From positions 108,703 through 172,702 of the forward strand of contig JAHCHE010000021.1 in the NCBI GenBank assembly GCA_026129905.1: a stretch of 64,000 nucleotides of DNA, given 5' to 3'. Both the position numbers and the translations under genes were made by a program. This stretch comes from Bryobacteraceae bacterium (lineage in GTDB: Bacteria > Acidobacteriota > Terriglobia > Bryobacterales > Bryobacteraceae). This document shows, one piece after another, positions 28,459-35,720 of the stretch (its first letter is position 1; every line of letters starts with the position of its first letter). Below the pieces are notes generated by a model. The model ran no database searches. It was not told the origin of the DNA and saw nothing but the letters and a program-made list of their open reading frames with translations.

Positions 28459-28466
28459 CGGCCGGC

Positions 28467-29027
28467 ATGGAGAAGGAATTTCCCGGCGGAAGAACCCTGA
28501 AACTCGTCGGAGGCGACATCACCAAATTAGCCGCGGAGGCGATCGTCAACGCGGCGAATGCGGGCCTTCGAGGCGGCGGCGGAGTGGACGGGGCAATCCA
28601 CCGCGCGGGAGGCCCGGAGATCATGCGGGAACTCGACGGGATCCGGGCGGCTGAAGGTGGATGCCCGACCGGGAGCGCGGTCGCGACCACGGCGGGCAAG
28701 CTGCCGGCCCGGTACATTTTTCACGCGGTGGGTCCCATCTTTCGGGGCGGAGGCCAGGGTGAAGCGGAAGCGCTTGCGTCCTGCTACGCCGTGTGCATGA
28801 AAATGGCTTCCGAGCGGGCGTTGCGTTCGATTTCATTTCCTTCGATCAGCACCGGCGTCTACGGCTACCCTGTCGAGCAAGCCGCCCGGATCGCGCTCAC
28901 CACCGTCGCCCGCGCGCTGGAGGCGGATACCACGGTGGAGACGGCCACGTTCGTGCTCTTCGACGAGGCGACGTTCCAGGCCTACCGGCGCGCACTGGCA
29001 GGGCTCCACGCCCAATCGCTAGAATAG
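28467..29027 (+). CDS. macrodomain protein (O-acetyl-ADP-ribose deacetylase type)
   Basis: A 186-residue single macrodomain. GGDITKLAAEAIVNAANAGL and the glycine loop RGGGGVDGAIHRAGG are the ADP-ribose-binding signatures, and SISTGVYGYPVEQAA is the second substrate loop. The Asn/Asp pattern of the YmdB/MacroD class is kept, so hydrolysis of O-acetyl-ADP-ribose or removal of ADP-ribose from proteins is likely. It is followed after eight bases by an unrecognised gene and may share a transcript with it and the glycosyltransferase. Confidence 0.9.
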   Translation: MEKEFPGGRTLKLVGGDITKLAAEAIVNAANAGLRGGGGVDGAIHRAGGPEIMRELDGIRAAEGGCPTGSAVATTAGKLPARYIFHAVGPIFRGGGQGEAEALASCYAVCMKMASERALRSISFPSISTGVYGYPVEQAARIALTTVARALEADTTVETATFVLFDEATFQAYRRALAGLHAQSLE

Positions 29028-29035
29028 CGTTAGTA

Positions 29036-29539
29036 ATGCAAGTGCTTCAGGCGGGTAAACATAAGCTCCTGCTGCTGGAGCTGGACACGGAGTTTGTATC
29101 CAACATTGTCCGCCAGGCCGGCTTCGACGTGAAGGTGGAGGACCGCAAGCGGAGCCTCGTCCTCGACCTGGAGGCGCCGCAGCGCGAATCGCCCCTGCTG
29201 TTGTTCGATGCGGCGGACCCGGGCAATCTCGGCTGGTTCTCGCGTTGCCAGTTCTACGTCGATGGGCACACCGGCACCGTGCTTCAGACGCCGATTTTTG
29301 TGGCGAACCGGACCGACCGGCAAGGCAATATTCTGCCCAACAGCGTTCGCCTCCAGATCAACAAGGAGTTGCCCGCTGCATTCCGCCTTCCGGGCAAGCA
29401 GCCAGTGAACGAGCAGATGCTGTACGCGGTGCTGTACAACCTTCTTAGCGCCCTGATGACCACCGGCGTGGGCGTATGCGGAGGGTCGGTCGTGCGGCCG
29501 CTGGCCGGACGGACCGAGCGCGGCGGCTCCACCAATTGA
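29036..29539 (+). CDS. unrecognised conserved-looking protein
   Basis: A 167-residue protein I do not recognise. It is soluble, without a signal peptide, and mixes acidic and hydrophobic strands (KHKLLLLELDTEF, RSLVLDLEAPQ, LLLFDAADPG). A helical part (VNEQMLYAVLYNLLSALMTTG) leads into a Gly-rich stretch, GVGVCGGSVV. Start at the ATG at 29036 follows the macrodomain stop by eight bases, and its stop overlaps the TTG start of the glycosyltransferase, so it is almost certainly a real, translated gene. Confidence 0.6.
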   Translation: MQVLQAGKHKLLLLELDTEFVSNIVRQAGFDVKVEDRKRSLVLDLEAPQRESPLLLFDAADPGNLGWFSRCQFYVDGHTGTVLQTPIFVANRTDRQGNILPNSVRLQINKELPAAFRLPGKQPVNEQMLYAVLYNLLSALMTTGVGVCGGSVVRPLAGRTERGGSTN

Positions 29540-30222
29540 GCCCGGCGCTGCCGACAGTCTCCATCGTCATTCCCACATTGAACGAGGAAGCCGTGATCGG
29601 CGCGCTGCTCGATCGGCTTGTGGTCCAGCAGCCGGATGAGATCATTGTCGCCGACGGCGATTCCACGGACCGGACGGCGGAGATTGCCGCGCGGCGCGCA
29701 CGGGTTGTGCGCTCGGCGCCCGGACGCGGCATCCAGATGAATGCCGGCGCGCAGGCGGCCACCGGCGACGCGTTGTTCTTCCTCCACGCCGACGTTCGGC
29801 CGGGCGACCGCGCCGTCGCCGAAGTCCGCCGGGCGGCGCGGAACCCGCGTATCGTGGGAGGCAACTTCGACCTCCGCTTCGAGGGCGGCGACATTGCCGC
29901 TTCGGTGTTCACGCGTATCAACCGGGCGCGCCGCCGCTTCGGGATCTTCTATGGCGACTCGGGCATCTTCTGCCGGCGCAGCCTGTTTCAGACCCTCGGC
30001 GGGTACCGCCCGTGGCCGGTGATGGAAGATTACGAGTTCGCCCGGCGCTTGTGGAAAGCCGGGCCGATGGCGCTGCTCGACGAGCCGATCTGGGTTTCGG
30101 CGCGCCGCTGGCGGCGTCAGGGGCTATTCCGCACGCTCTGGAGCTGGTTCTGGGTACAGACGCTCTACCTGGCGGGCGTCTCGCCGCACCGGCTGGCGAG
30201 AATGTACCGCGCCGTCCGCTAA
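29536..30222 (+). CDS. family 2 glycosyltransferase (TIGR04283 type)
   Basis: A 228-residue GT-A glycosyltransferase. VSIVIPTLNEEAVIG opens the nucleotide-sugar fold, ADGDSTDRT is the ExD-like donor site, LHADVRPGD the DxD-type metal site, and MEDYEFARRL the acceptor-side acidic motif. The length and GRGIQMNAGA block fit the TIGR04283 family. I take the TTG at 29536, which overlaps the upstream stop (TTGA), because the next ATG upstream would lie deep inside the previous gene. Acceptor is unknown. Confidence 0.82.
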   Translation: MSPALPTVSIVIPTLNEEAVIGALLDRLVVQQPDEIIVADGDSTDRTAEIAARRARVVRSAPGRGIQMNAGAQAATGDALFFLHADVRPGDRAVAEVRRAARNPRIVGGNFDLRFEGGDIAASVFTRINRARRRFGIFYGDSGIFCRRSLFQTLGGYRPWPVMEDYEFARRLWKAGPMALLDEPIWVSARRWRRQGLFRTLWSWFWVQTLYLAGVSPHRLARMYRAVR

Positions 30223-30256
30223 GCCGCTTTCCGCCGTGGCACCGTGGCCGCGGCTG

Positions 30257-30586
30257 CTATTCGGGCATCTCCCGGTCCATCCATTCCAGGTAGGACGGCA
30301 ACCCGTCCACCACGGCCACCGCGATCGCTTCCGGGACATCGTAGGAATGCATGGCCTCCAACGCCGCCCGCAGGCGCTCGAACAGATCGCGCCGCGACTT
30401 GATCACCAGCAGGTACTCGGCGCTTTCTTCAATCGCCCCCTGCCACCGATAAATGCTGCGAACCTGCGGCGCGATGTTGACGCAGGCCGCGAGTCTCTTT
30501 TCCACCAGGCTGCGCGCTATCCGCCGCGCTTCCTCTTCCGAATCGCACGTGCTCAGAACGACGATCTTGTCCGTCATGCCCGTCAT
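30257..30586 (-). CDS. cutA: divalent-cation tolerance protein CutA
   Basis: A 109-residue CutA1 protein. IVVLSTCDSEEEARRIARSL, LAACVNIAPQVRSIYRWQG and YLLVIKSRRDLFERL are all family signatures in the usual order, and HSYDVPEAIAVAV is the conserved C-terminal block. CutA1 forms very stable trimers and is linked to copper tolerance. ATGs at 30586 and 30577 are both possible starts. It is divergent from the small FtsB-like gene. Confidence 0.9.
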   Translation of the reverse strand: MTGMTDKIVVLSTCDSEEEARRIARSLVEKRLAACVNIAPQVRSIYRWQGAIEESAEYLLVIKSRRDLFERLRAALEAMHSYDVPEAIAVAVVDGLPSYLEWMDREMPE

Positions 30587-30687
30587 CTCCCTTGGTCAGC
30601 GCGCGGGCGGCGGCCGCCAGGCGCGAAAAAATGCGTCTACGACTGGATATTTTTCGAAAACAGGATTATAAACAATTGTTAGGGACT

Positions 30688-30993
30688 ATGAAGCCGCTGT
30701 TTAGAAAACTGGGCTGGGTGACGCTGGTTGGGATGGCCGGCGTGTACGTTTACATCCTTTCCACCGGTCCTCGCGGGATCCCCGCGCTCATGGAGAAGCG
30801 CCGGCAGATTACCGCAATCGAGGACCGCAACGCCTCCCTCAGCCGCGAGAACGAGTCCCAGCGGGAGCGCATCCAGCGGCTCCGCGACGACCCGGAGGAA
30901 CTCCAACTCGAGGTGATGAAGCGCCTGAAGAAGCAGCGGCGGGGAACGCGCGACTTCTACACCGAGGAAGTTCGCCCCTCGCCGGCGCGCTGA
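30688..30993 (+). CDS. FtsB/DivIC-like septum formation initiator
   Basis: A 101-residue bitopic protein. After seven residues there is one membrane helix (LGWVTLVGMAGVYVYILS), then a coiled coil (RRQITAIEDRNASLSRENES, IQRLRDDPEELQLEVMKR), and a KKQRRGTRDFYTEE tail. This is the layout of FtsB/DivIC, which links the divisome subunits FtsQ and FtsL. An ATG at 30631 would add 19 residues. I prefer 30688 because it leaves the usual short cytoplasmic start. Confidence 0.68.
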   Translation: MKPLFRKLGWVTLVGMAGVYVYILSTGPRGIPALMEKRRQITAIEDRNASLSRENESQRERIQRLRDDPEELQLEVMKRLKKQRRGTRDFYTEEVRPSPAR

Positions 30994-30996
30994 CCG

Positions 30997-32355
30997 TCAG
31001 CTCTGTTCGAACAGCCGGGTCACGGTTCCGTAAACGTCCTCCAGCCGCTCCGGCGATTTCGCTTCCGCCGCCAGCCGCAAAAGCGGCTCCGTGTTCGAGG
31101 CCCGCACGTGGATCCAGGCGTCCGGCAGGATCAGCTTCAACCCATCCGCCCGGTCCGCGGCCGCGCCGGGAAAGGTCTCTTCCAGCGCCTGCATCAGCGC
31201 GCCCAGCTTCCCGTGCTCGAACGTCACCTTGCCCAATCGCCGGTAGTATCGCGGCAAACGGCCGGCCAGTTGGGAAGCCGTGTCTCCGGTGGCCGCCATC
31301 CGGTCGAGGATGAAGGCCATACCCGTGAAGCTGTCGCGGCAGGCGTGGACGCGGGGAAAGATGATCCCGCCGTTGGAGCCCTCGCCGCCGATCACCGCGT
31401 TCACGGCAAGCATCAGTTCGACGACGTTCGCCTCGCCCACCGGCGTGCGATGGACGCGCCGGCCGTAACGGCCCGCGATCTCGTCGATGATGGAAGAGGT
31501 GGTCAGGTTAACCACCACGTCGCCGCCCATGCGGTCCAGCGCGGTTTCCACGGCCAGGGCCAGCACGTCGTCGTTGTCCAGGACGCGCCCGGTCTCGTCG
31601 GCCACCGCCAGCCGGTCCCCATCGGGATCTTGCGCGAATCCGACATCGCACCCGCGCTCGCGGACCAGCGTGGAGAGATCGCCGAGCGTGTCCGGCCGCG
31701 GCTCGGCGATCCGCGGGAAAGGCTTCGTCGGGTCCACCGAGATCGCGTGCAGCTCGCAGCCGAGTTCCTCCGTCAGAAAGTCGCACGTCATCTCGCTTGC
31801 CGCGCCGTTGACGGCGTCTACCGCAACGCGGAAACGCCGTTCCCGGATCCGCCGCGGATCGACGCAGTCGAGCACGCGGCCGATATGGAGCTTCCGGGCG
31901 GTTGTCGTGTCGCGCCGCACAACCCCGATCTCGTGGTTGGCCGCATGCCGGAACTCGCTCTGGTGATAGAGGTCGAGCAGTTCGCTGCGCTCGTAGTTGT
32001 TGAAGAACAGGCCCCGGCTGTTGAACAGCTTCAGGGCGTTGTATTCCGGCGGGTTGTGCGACGCCGTGATCGCCAGTCCGCCCCGGGCGCCCGTCGCCTC
32101 GACATAGATCTGGATCGTGGGCGTCGGGAGGATGCCCGTCTCCACCACTTCGCAGCCGGCGGCCAGTAGGCCGCACGCCACGGCGCGCTCGAGCATTTCG
32201 CCGCTCGACCGCGTGTCGCGGCCCACCACCACCCGGCCGGGGCCTACGTACGTCCCGAACGCCTGGGCGAAAGCGCAGGCCAGGCCCGGCGTCAGGAATT
32301 CGCCCACCACCCCGCGAATCCCCGACACGCTGATCTTCAGCAGGTGTTCCCGCAC
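30997..32355 (-). CDS. glmM: phosphohexomutase, probable phosphoglucosamine mutase
   Basis: A 452-residue alpha-D-phosphohexomutase. The catalytic phosphoserine is in ITASHNPPEYNALK, the metal loop is DPDGDRLAV, the sugar loop is GEGSNGGI, and the phosphate-binding loop is RASNTEPLLRL. All four are intact. It most resembles GlmM and its archaeal-type relatives, making glucosamine-1-phosphate for cell-wall and LPS synthesis, but phosphomannomutase activity cannot be excluded. A second, diverged copy lies directly upstream. Confidence 0.78.
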   Translation of the reverse strand: MREHLLKISVSGIRGVVGEFLTPGLACAFAQAFGTYVGPGRVVVGRDTRSSGEMLERAVACGLLAAGCEVVETGILPTPTIQIYVEATGARGGLAITASHNPPEYNALKLFNSRGLFFNNYERSELLDLYHQSEFRHAANHEIGVVRRDTTTARKLHIGRVLDCVDPRRIRERRFRVAVDAVNGAASEMTCDFLTEELGCELHAISVDPTKPFPRIAEPRPDTLGDLSTLVRERGCDVGFAQDPDGDRLAVADETGRVLDNDDVLALAVETALDRMGGDVVVNLTTSSIIDEIAGRYGRRVHRTPVGEANVVELMLAVNAVIGGEGSNGGIIFPRVHACRDSFTGMAFILDRMAATGDTASQLAGRLPRYYRRLGKVTFEHGKLGALMQALEETFPGAAADRADGLKLILPDAWIHVRASNTEPLLRLAAEAKSPERLEDVYGTVTRLFEQS

Positions 32356-32357
32356 GG

Positions 32358-33722
32358 CTATGCCAACCTCCTGACGCGCTCGACCAGTTCCTCGAATAAT
32401 TCGCGCGGCTCTTCTCCCCGCCGCTCTGCGATCACGCGGATGGCGGGCTCGGTCTGGCTGACGCGGACGTGAAACCAGCGGTCCGGCCAGTCGACGCGCA
32501 GCCCGTCAATCACGGTCACCTTGCCGTCGGAGTACTTGTCCTGCAATTCCATCAGCAGCTCCGGTATGCGCGAGGTGACCAGCGGCAGTTGCGTCTTCAT
32601 CATGCAGTACTTCGGGTATCCGCCCACGATCCGCGACAGCTTCTGGCCGCGTTCGGCTATCATCGTCAGGATGGCCAGCATCGCCGCGATGCCGTCGTAG
32701 ACGAACCGGAATTCCGGCATCATCACGGCGCCCGTCCCTTCGCCCGCCAGCGCGATCTGGTCCGGGCGGTAGCCGGTGAGCGCGTCGATGGCCGCCTGCC
32801 GCCCCACCGGGACCCGAATCACTTTTCCGCCGTGCCGGGACGCAATTTCCTCGAGCAGCGCGGTGCTGGACAGGTTCGTGATCACCAGCTTCCCCGGTCC
32901 CCGCGGCAGCAGGTGGTCCGCCAGCATCGGCTGAATCATCTCTTCCGAAATCGGGTCGCCCTCCTCGGTCGCGATTCCTACCCGGTCGGAATCGACGTCG
33001 AACAGAATGCCGGCGTCGGCGTTCAGCGGCTTCACCAGCGGGGCAAGCTGCAACCCTACCATCTCCCGGTTTATCGCCGGTTCGTGCGCGAAGCGAAGGC
33101 CGTCGATGCGTTCGTTCAGCAGAATCGCGCGTAGGCCGTAGCGCTGCTCCAGCCGCCGCAGAATCAGCGACGACGTGCCGTTGCAGCAGTCCGCCACCAC
33201 CAGGAAACGGCGCAGCGCGTCGAAATCGAAATGCTCCGCCAGTTCCTCGACGTAGCGCTCGATCGCGTCGTCCTGCTCCCGCAACGCGCCGATCGCCCGC
33301 CAGTCCGCGAAATCGAACCGCCGTAGATGGTAGATGTCCAGCAGTTCGCCCGCCTGGGCGGTGGACAAGTAGATGCCGCCGGGACCGAAGAATTTCAGCG
33401 CGTTCCAATCGGCCGAATTGTGGCTTGCGCCGATCGAGACGCCGCCGCCGGCGTCGAGCCTTCGGATGGCGTGTTGGATGACCGGCGTCGAAACCATCCC
33501 GAGGTCGATCACGTCATGACCGCTGGCCAGCAGCCCGGCGACCACGCCTTCGCGCAGCATCGCGCCGCTCGCGCGCGGATCCCGCCCGATCGCCACCGGC
33601 GTGCCCGGCTCCAGCAGCGTGCCGAAGGCCGCCGCGAAGTCCAGGACGTGGGCCGCCGTCAGTCCGTTCCCCACCACGCCGCGCAGGCCCGCGTGGGAAA
33701 TCCGAAGCGACTTGTCAGCCAT
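32358..33722 (-). CDS. diverged phosphohexomutase paralogue
   Basis: A 454-residue paralogue of the neighbouring mutase, two bases upstream of it in the same operon. The serine loop is GASHNSADWNALK (Ser kept, the Pro after Asn lost), the metal loop is DVDSDRVGI (three Asp and Arg kept), and the phosphate loop is RVSQTEPAIRV (kept). The sugar loop GEGTGAVMMPEF differs from the neighbour's GEGSNGG, so a different sugar is likely. The family resembles phosphomannomutases. It is probably active but with altered specificity. Confidence 0.75.
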   Translation of the reverse strand: MADKSLRISHAGLRGVVGNGLTAAHVLDFAAAFGTLLEPGTPVAIGRDPRASGAMLREGVVAGLLASGHDVIDLGMVSTPVIQHAIRRLDAGGGVSIGASHNSADWNALKFFGPGGIYLSTAQAGELLDIYHLRRFDFADWRAIGALREQDDAIERYVEELAEHFDFDALRRFLVVADCCNGTSSLILRRLEQRYGLRAILLNERIDGLRFAHEPAINREMVGLQLAPLVKPLNADAGILFDVDSDRVGIATEEGDPISEEMIQPMLADHLLPRGPGKLVITNLSSTALLEEIASRHGGKVIRVPVGRQAAIDALTGYRPDQIALAGEGTGAVMMPEFRFVYDGIAAMLAILTMIAERGQKLSRIVGGYPKYCMMKTQLPLVTSRIPELLMELQDKYSDGKVTVIDGLRVDWPDRWFHVRVSQTEPAIRVIAERRGEEPRELFEELVERVRRLA

Positions 33723-33732
33723 GGATTCCGCG

Positions 33733-34425
33733 CTACTCGAGCCGGAGCGTCCCGAAAGCCGCCGCGTTGTGGAAGCTGGGATCGTTGGTGGGCCGCCAGC
33801 ACATGTACACCCGGCGTTCCGGCGGGCCTTGTGCGCGGTAGAAATTGATCCGCATCTCGACGCCCGGTTTCGGAGGACGCTTATCGATGCTGGCGATGGG
33901 GATCTTCATCTCGCCGTACCAGATCTTCTTCTCTTTGTCGATGCGCGCCTTCACCTGCCACCCGGAGTTCCATTTCATATTCACTTCCGGACGCAGCTTC
34001 TTCGCGTTGATGTCGAGGTCGATCCACTCGCCCTGCGGCGACAGCTCGAACTCCTTGTAGACATAGATATTGCTGAAATCCGTTCCGACGAACACCTCCG
34101 CCACGTCCCAGTCCCACAACTTCGGCGTGTCGGCGGCGGTTTGCGGGTTCGGTTTCAGGTACAGCTCCTGGTAGGGGCAGGTAAACAGGAAGTAGATGTG
34201 CTTGTCGGTCCACTGCGTGCGGACTTCGGTCCGATGTCCGGCCACGGGCTTGCCGAAGTTGTCCGTATCGAACGTGATGCCCGAGACGCCTTTCCACGAG
34301 GAGGATTCCGGGTCGGCGCTCAGCTCGAAATCCGCGGCGGCCCGGCGGCTGACGACGGTCGCGGAATCGGCGGACCAAGCGGCGAATGAAAGTATCAACA
34401 TGCTTGTGATCAAAACCATTTCCAT
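33733..34425 (-). CDS. exported CBM9-like carbohydrate-binding protein
   Basis: A 230-residue protein with a signal peptide (VLITSMLILSFAAWSADS) and one CBM9-like beta-sandwich. Typical features are WKGVSGITFD near the start, VRTQWTDKHIYFLFTC (the DKYLYVAF-type strand), DVAEVFVGTD and YGEMKIPIASI. It ends with MCWRPTNDPSFHNAAAFGTL, the usual CBM9 closing block. It would bind sugars in the periplasm or on the surface. The gene follows the two mutases on the same strand order (upstream of them) with ten bases between. Confidence 0.78.
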   Translation of the reverse strand: MEMVLITSMLILSFAAWSADSATVVSRRAAADFELSADPESSSWKGVSGITFDTDNFGKPVAGHRTEVRTQWTDKHIYFLFTCPYQELYLKPNPQTAADTPKLWDWDVAEVFVGTDFSNIYVYKEFELSPQGEWIDLDINAKKLRPEVNMKWNSGWQVKARIDKEKKIWYGEMKIPIASIDKRPPKPGVEMRINFYRAQGPPERRVYMCWRPTNDPSFHNAAAFGTLRLE

Positions 34426-34520
34426 CTCACTATACGCCCGGCGCGCAGCGCGGAGCGAGCCGCTGCACTATGATTGGAGAGTGCTCCCGGCACATTCGGG
34501 GATTTAGAGGAGGTATTCGT

Positions 34521-35720
34521 ATGCCGCATCGAAGAGGTTTCATCAAGACGCTGGCCGGCCTGCCGCTGATCGGCGGCCTCGTGCCCGGCAGCCGCGCCAT
34601 GGCGGCCGCCCGCCGCGACTATTTCAAAGAGCTGGGCCTGCGGCCGTTTCTGAACGCCGCGGGGACCTACACGACGCTCACCGCCTCGCTGATGCCGAAG
34701 GAAGTTGCCGAGGCCTGGCTGTTCGCGTCGAAGACCTACGTTCCGCTGATCGAGCTGCACGACGCCGTCGGCAAGCGCATCGCCTCGCTGATCGGCTGCG
34801 AGGCCGCCATGGTCTCGGCCGGCGCCGCCTCCGCCCTGACGCTCGGGACCGCCGCCTGCGTCGCGGGGACCAACCGTGAGTTCATCCAGCGGATTCCCGA
34901 CGTCACGGGCATGAAGAGCGAGGTGATCATCCAGAAGGAGCACCGCTTCGGCTACGACCGCGCGGTCCGCAACGTCGGCATCCGGTTTGTCGAAGTTGAG
35001 ACGCGAGAGGACTTCGAGCGGGCGATCAACCCGAAGACCGCGATGATGCTCTTTCTGAACTACGCGGATCCCAAGGGCCAGGTGAAAGCCGCCGAGTTCG
35101 TCGAGATCGGTAAGAAGCACGGCGTGCCGACCTTTATCGACTGCGCCGCCGACGTGCCTCCGGCGTCAAACCTGTCCCGGTACACGAAGATGGGGTTCGA
35201 CCTGGTGACCTTCTCTGGCGGCAAGGGCCTCTGCGGTCCCCAAAGCGCGGGCCTGCTGCTGGGCCGCAAGGACCTGATCGAAGCCGCGCGGCTGAATGCC
35301 GCTCCCTATTCGGAATCCCTCGGACGCGGCATGAAGGTTAACAAGGAAGAGCTGCTGGCCATGATGGTGGCCGTCGAGCGGTACCTGGCGCGTGACGAGG
35401 AGGCCGAGATGGCCGAGTTCACCCGCCGCGCGAACCACATCGTCGACAGCGTCGCTTCCATTCCCGGCGTCAAGACCGAAATCCAGATTCCCGAGATCGC
35501 CAACCATGTCCCGCATGTCCACATCTGGTGGGACGAGAGCCAGATCAAGACCACCGTCCCGGAGGTTGTGCGAATGCTGCGGGAAGGCGAGCCCTCCATT
35601 GAAGTGGTGCCGGGCTCCAAGGAACACCTGATGGTGAACGCGTGGATGCTCCAGCCGGGCGAAGTGAAGATCGTCGCCCGCCGCATCCGCGAGCTTCTGA
35701 ACAACGGCAAAGTCTCATGA
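34521..35720 (+). CDS. Tat-exported PLP enzyme, SelA/aminotransferase class V-like
   Basis: A 399-residue PLP enzyme with an N-terminal RRGFIK twin-arginine motif and a hydrophobic leader (LAGLPLIGGLVPGSRAMAA), so it is probably exported folded. The start at 34521 has GAGGAGG at 34507-34513. The fold resembles SelA and D-glucosaminate-6-phosphate ammonia-lyase: LRPFLNAAGTYTTLTASLMP at the start, the PLP Asp in PTFIDCAADVPP and the Schiff-base Lys in TFSGGKGLCGPQSAG. The substrate is unknown; an amino-acid or amino-sugar deaminase is plausible. Its stop overlaps the start of the penicillin acylase gene by four bases. Confidence 0.78.
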   Translation: MPHRRGFIKTLAGLPLIGGLVPGSRAMAAARRDYFKELGLRPFLNAAGTYTTLTASLMPKEVAEAWLFASKTYVPLIELHDAVGKRIASLIGCEAAMVSAGAASALTLGTAACVAGTNREFIQRIPDVTGMKSEVIIQKEHRFGYDRAVRNVGIRFVEVETREDFERAINPKTAMMLFLNYADPKGQVKAAEFVEIGKKHGVPTFIDCAADVPPASNLSRYTKMGFDLVTFSGGKGLCGPQSAGLLLGRKDLIEAARLNAAPYSESLGRGMKVNKEELLAMMVAVERYLARDEEAEMAEFTRRANHIVDSVASIPGVKTEIQIPEIANHVPHVHIWWDESQIKTTVPEVVRMLREGEPSIEVVPGSKEHLMVNAWMLQPGEVKIVARRIRELLNNGKVS

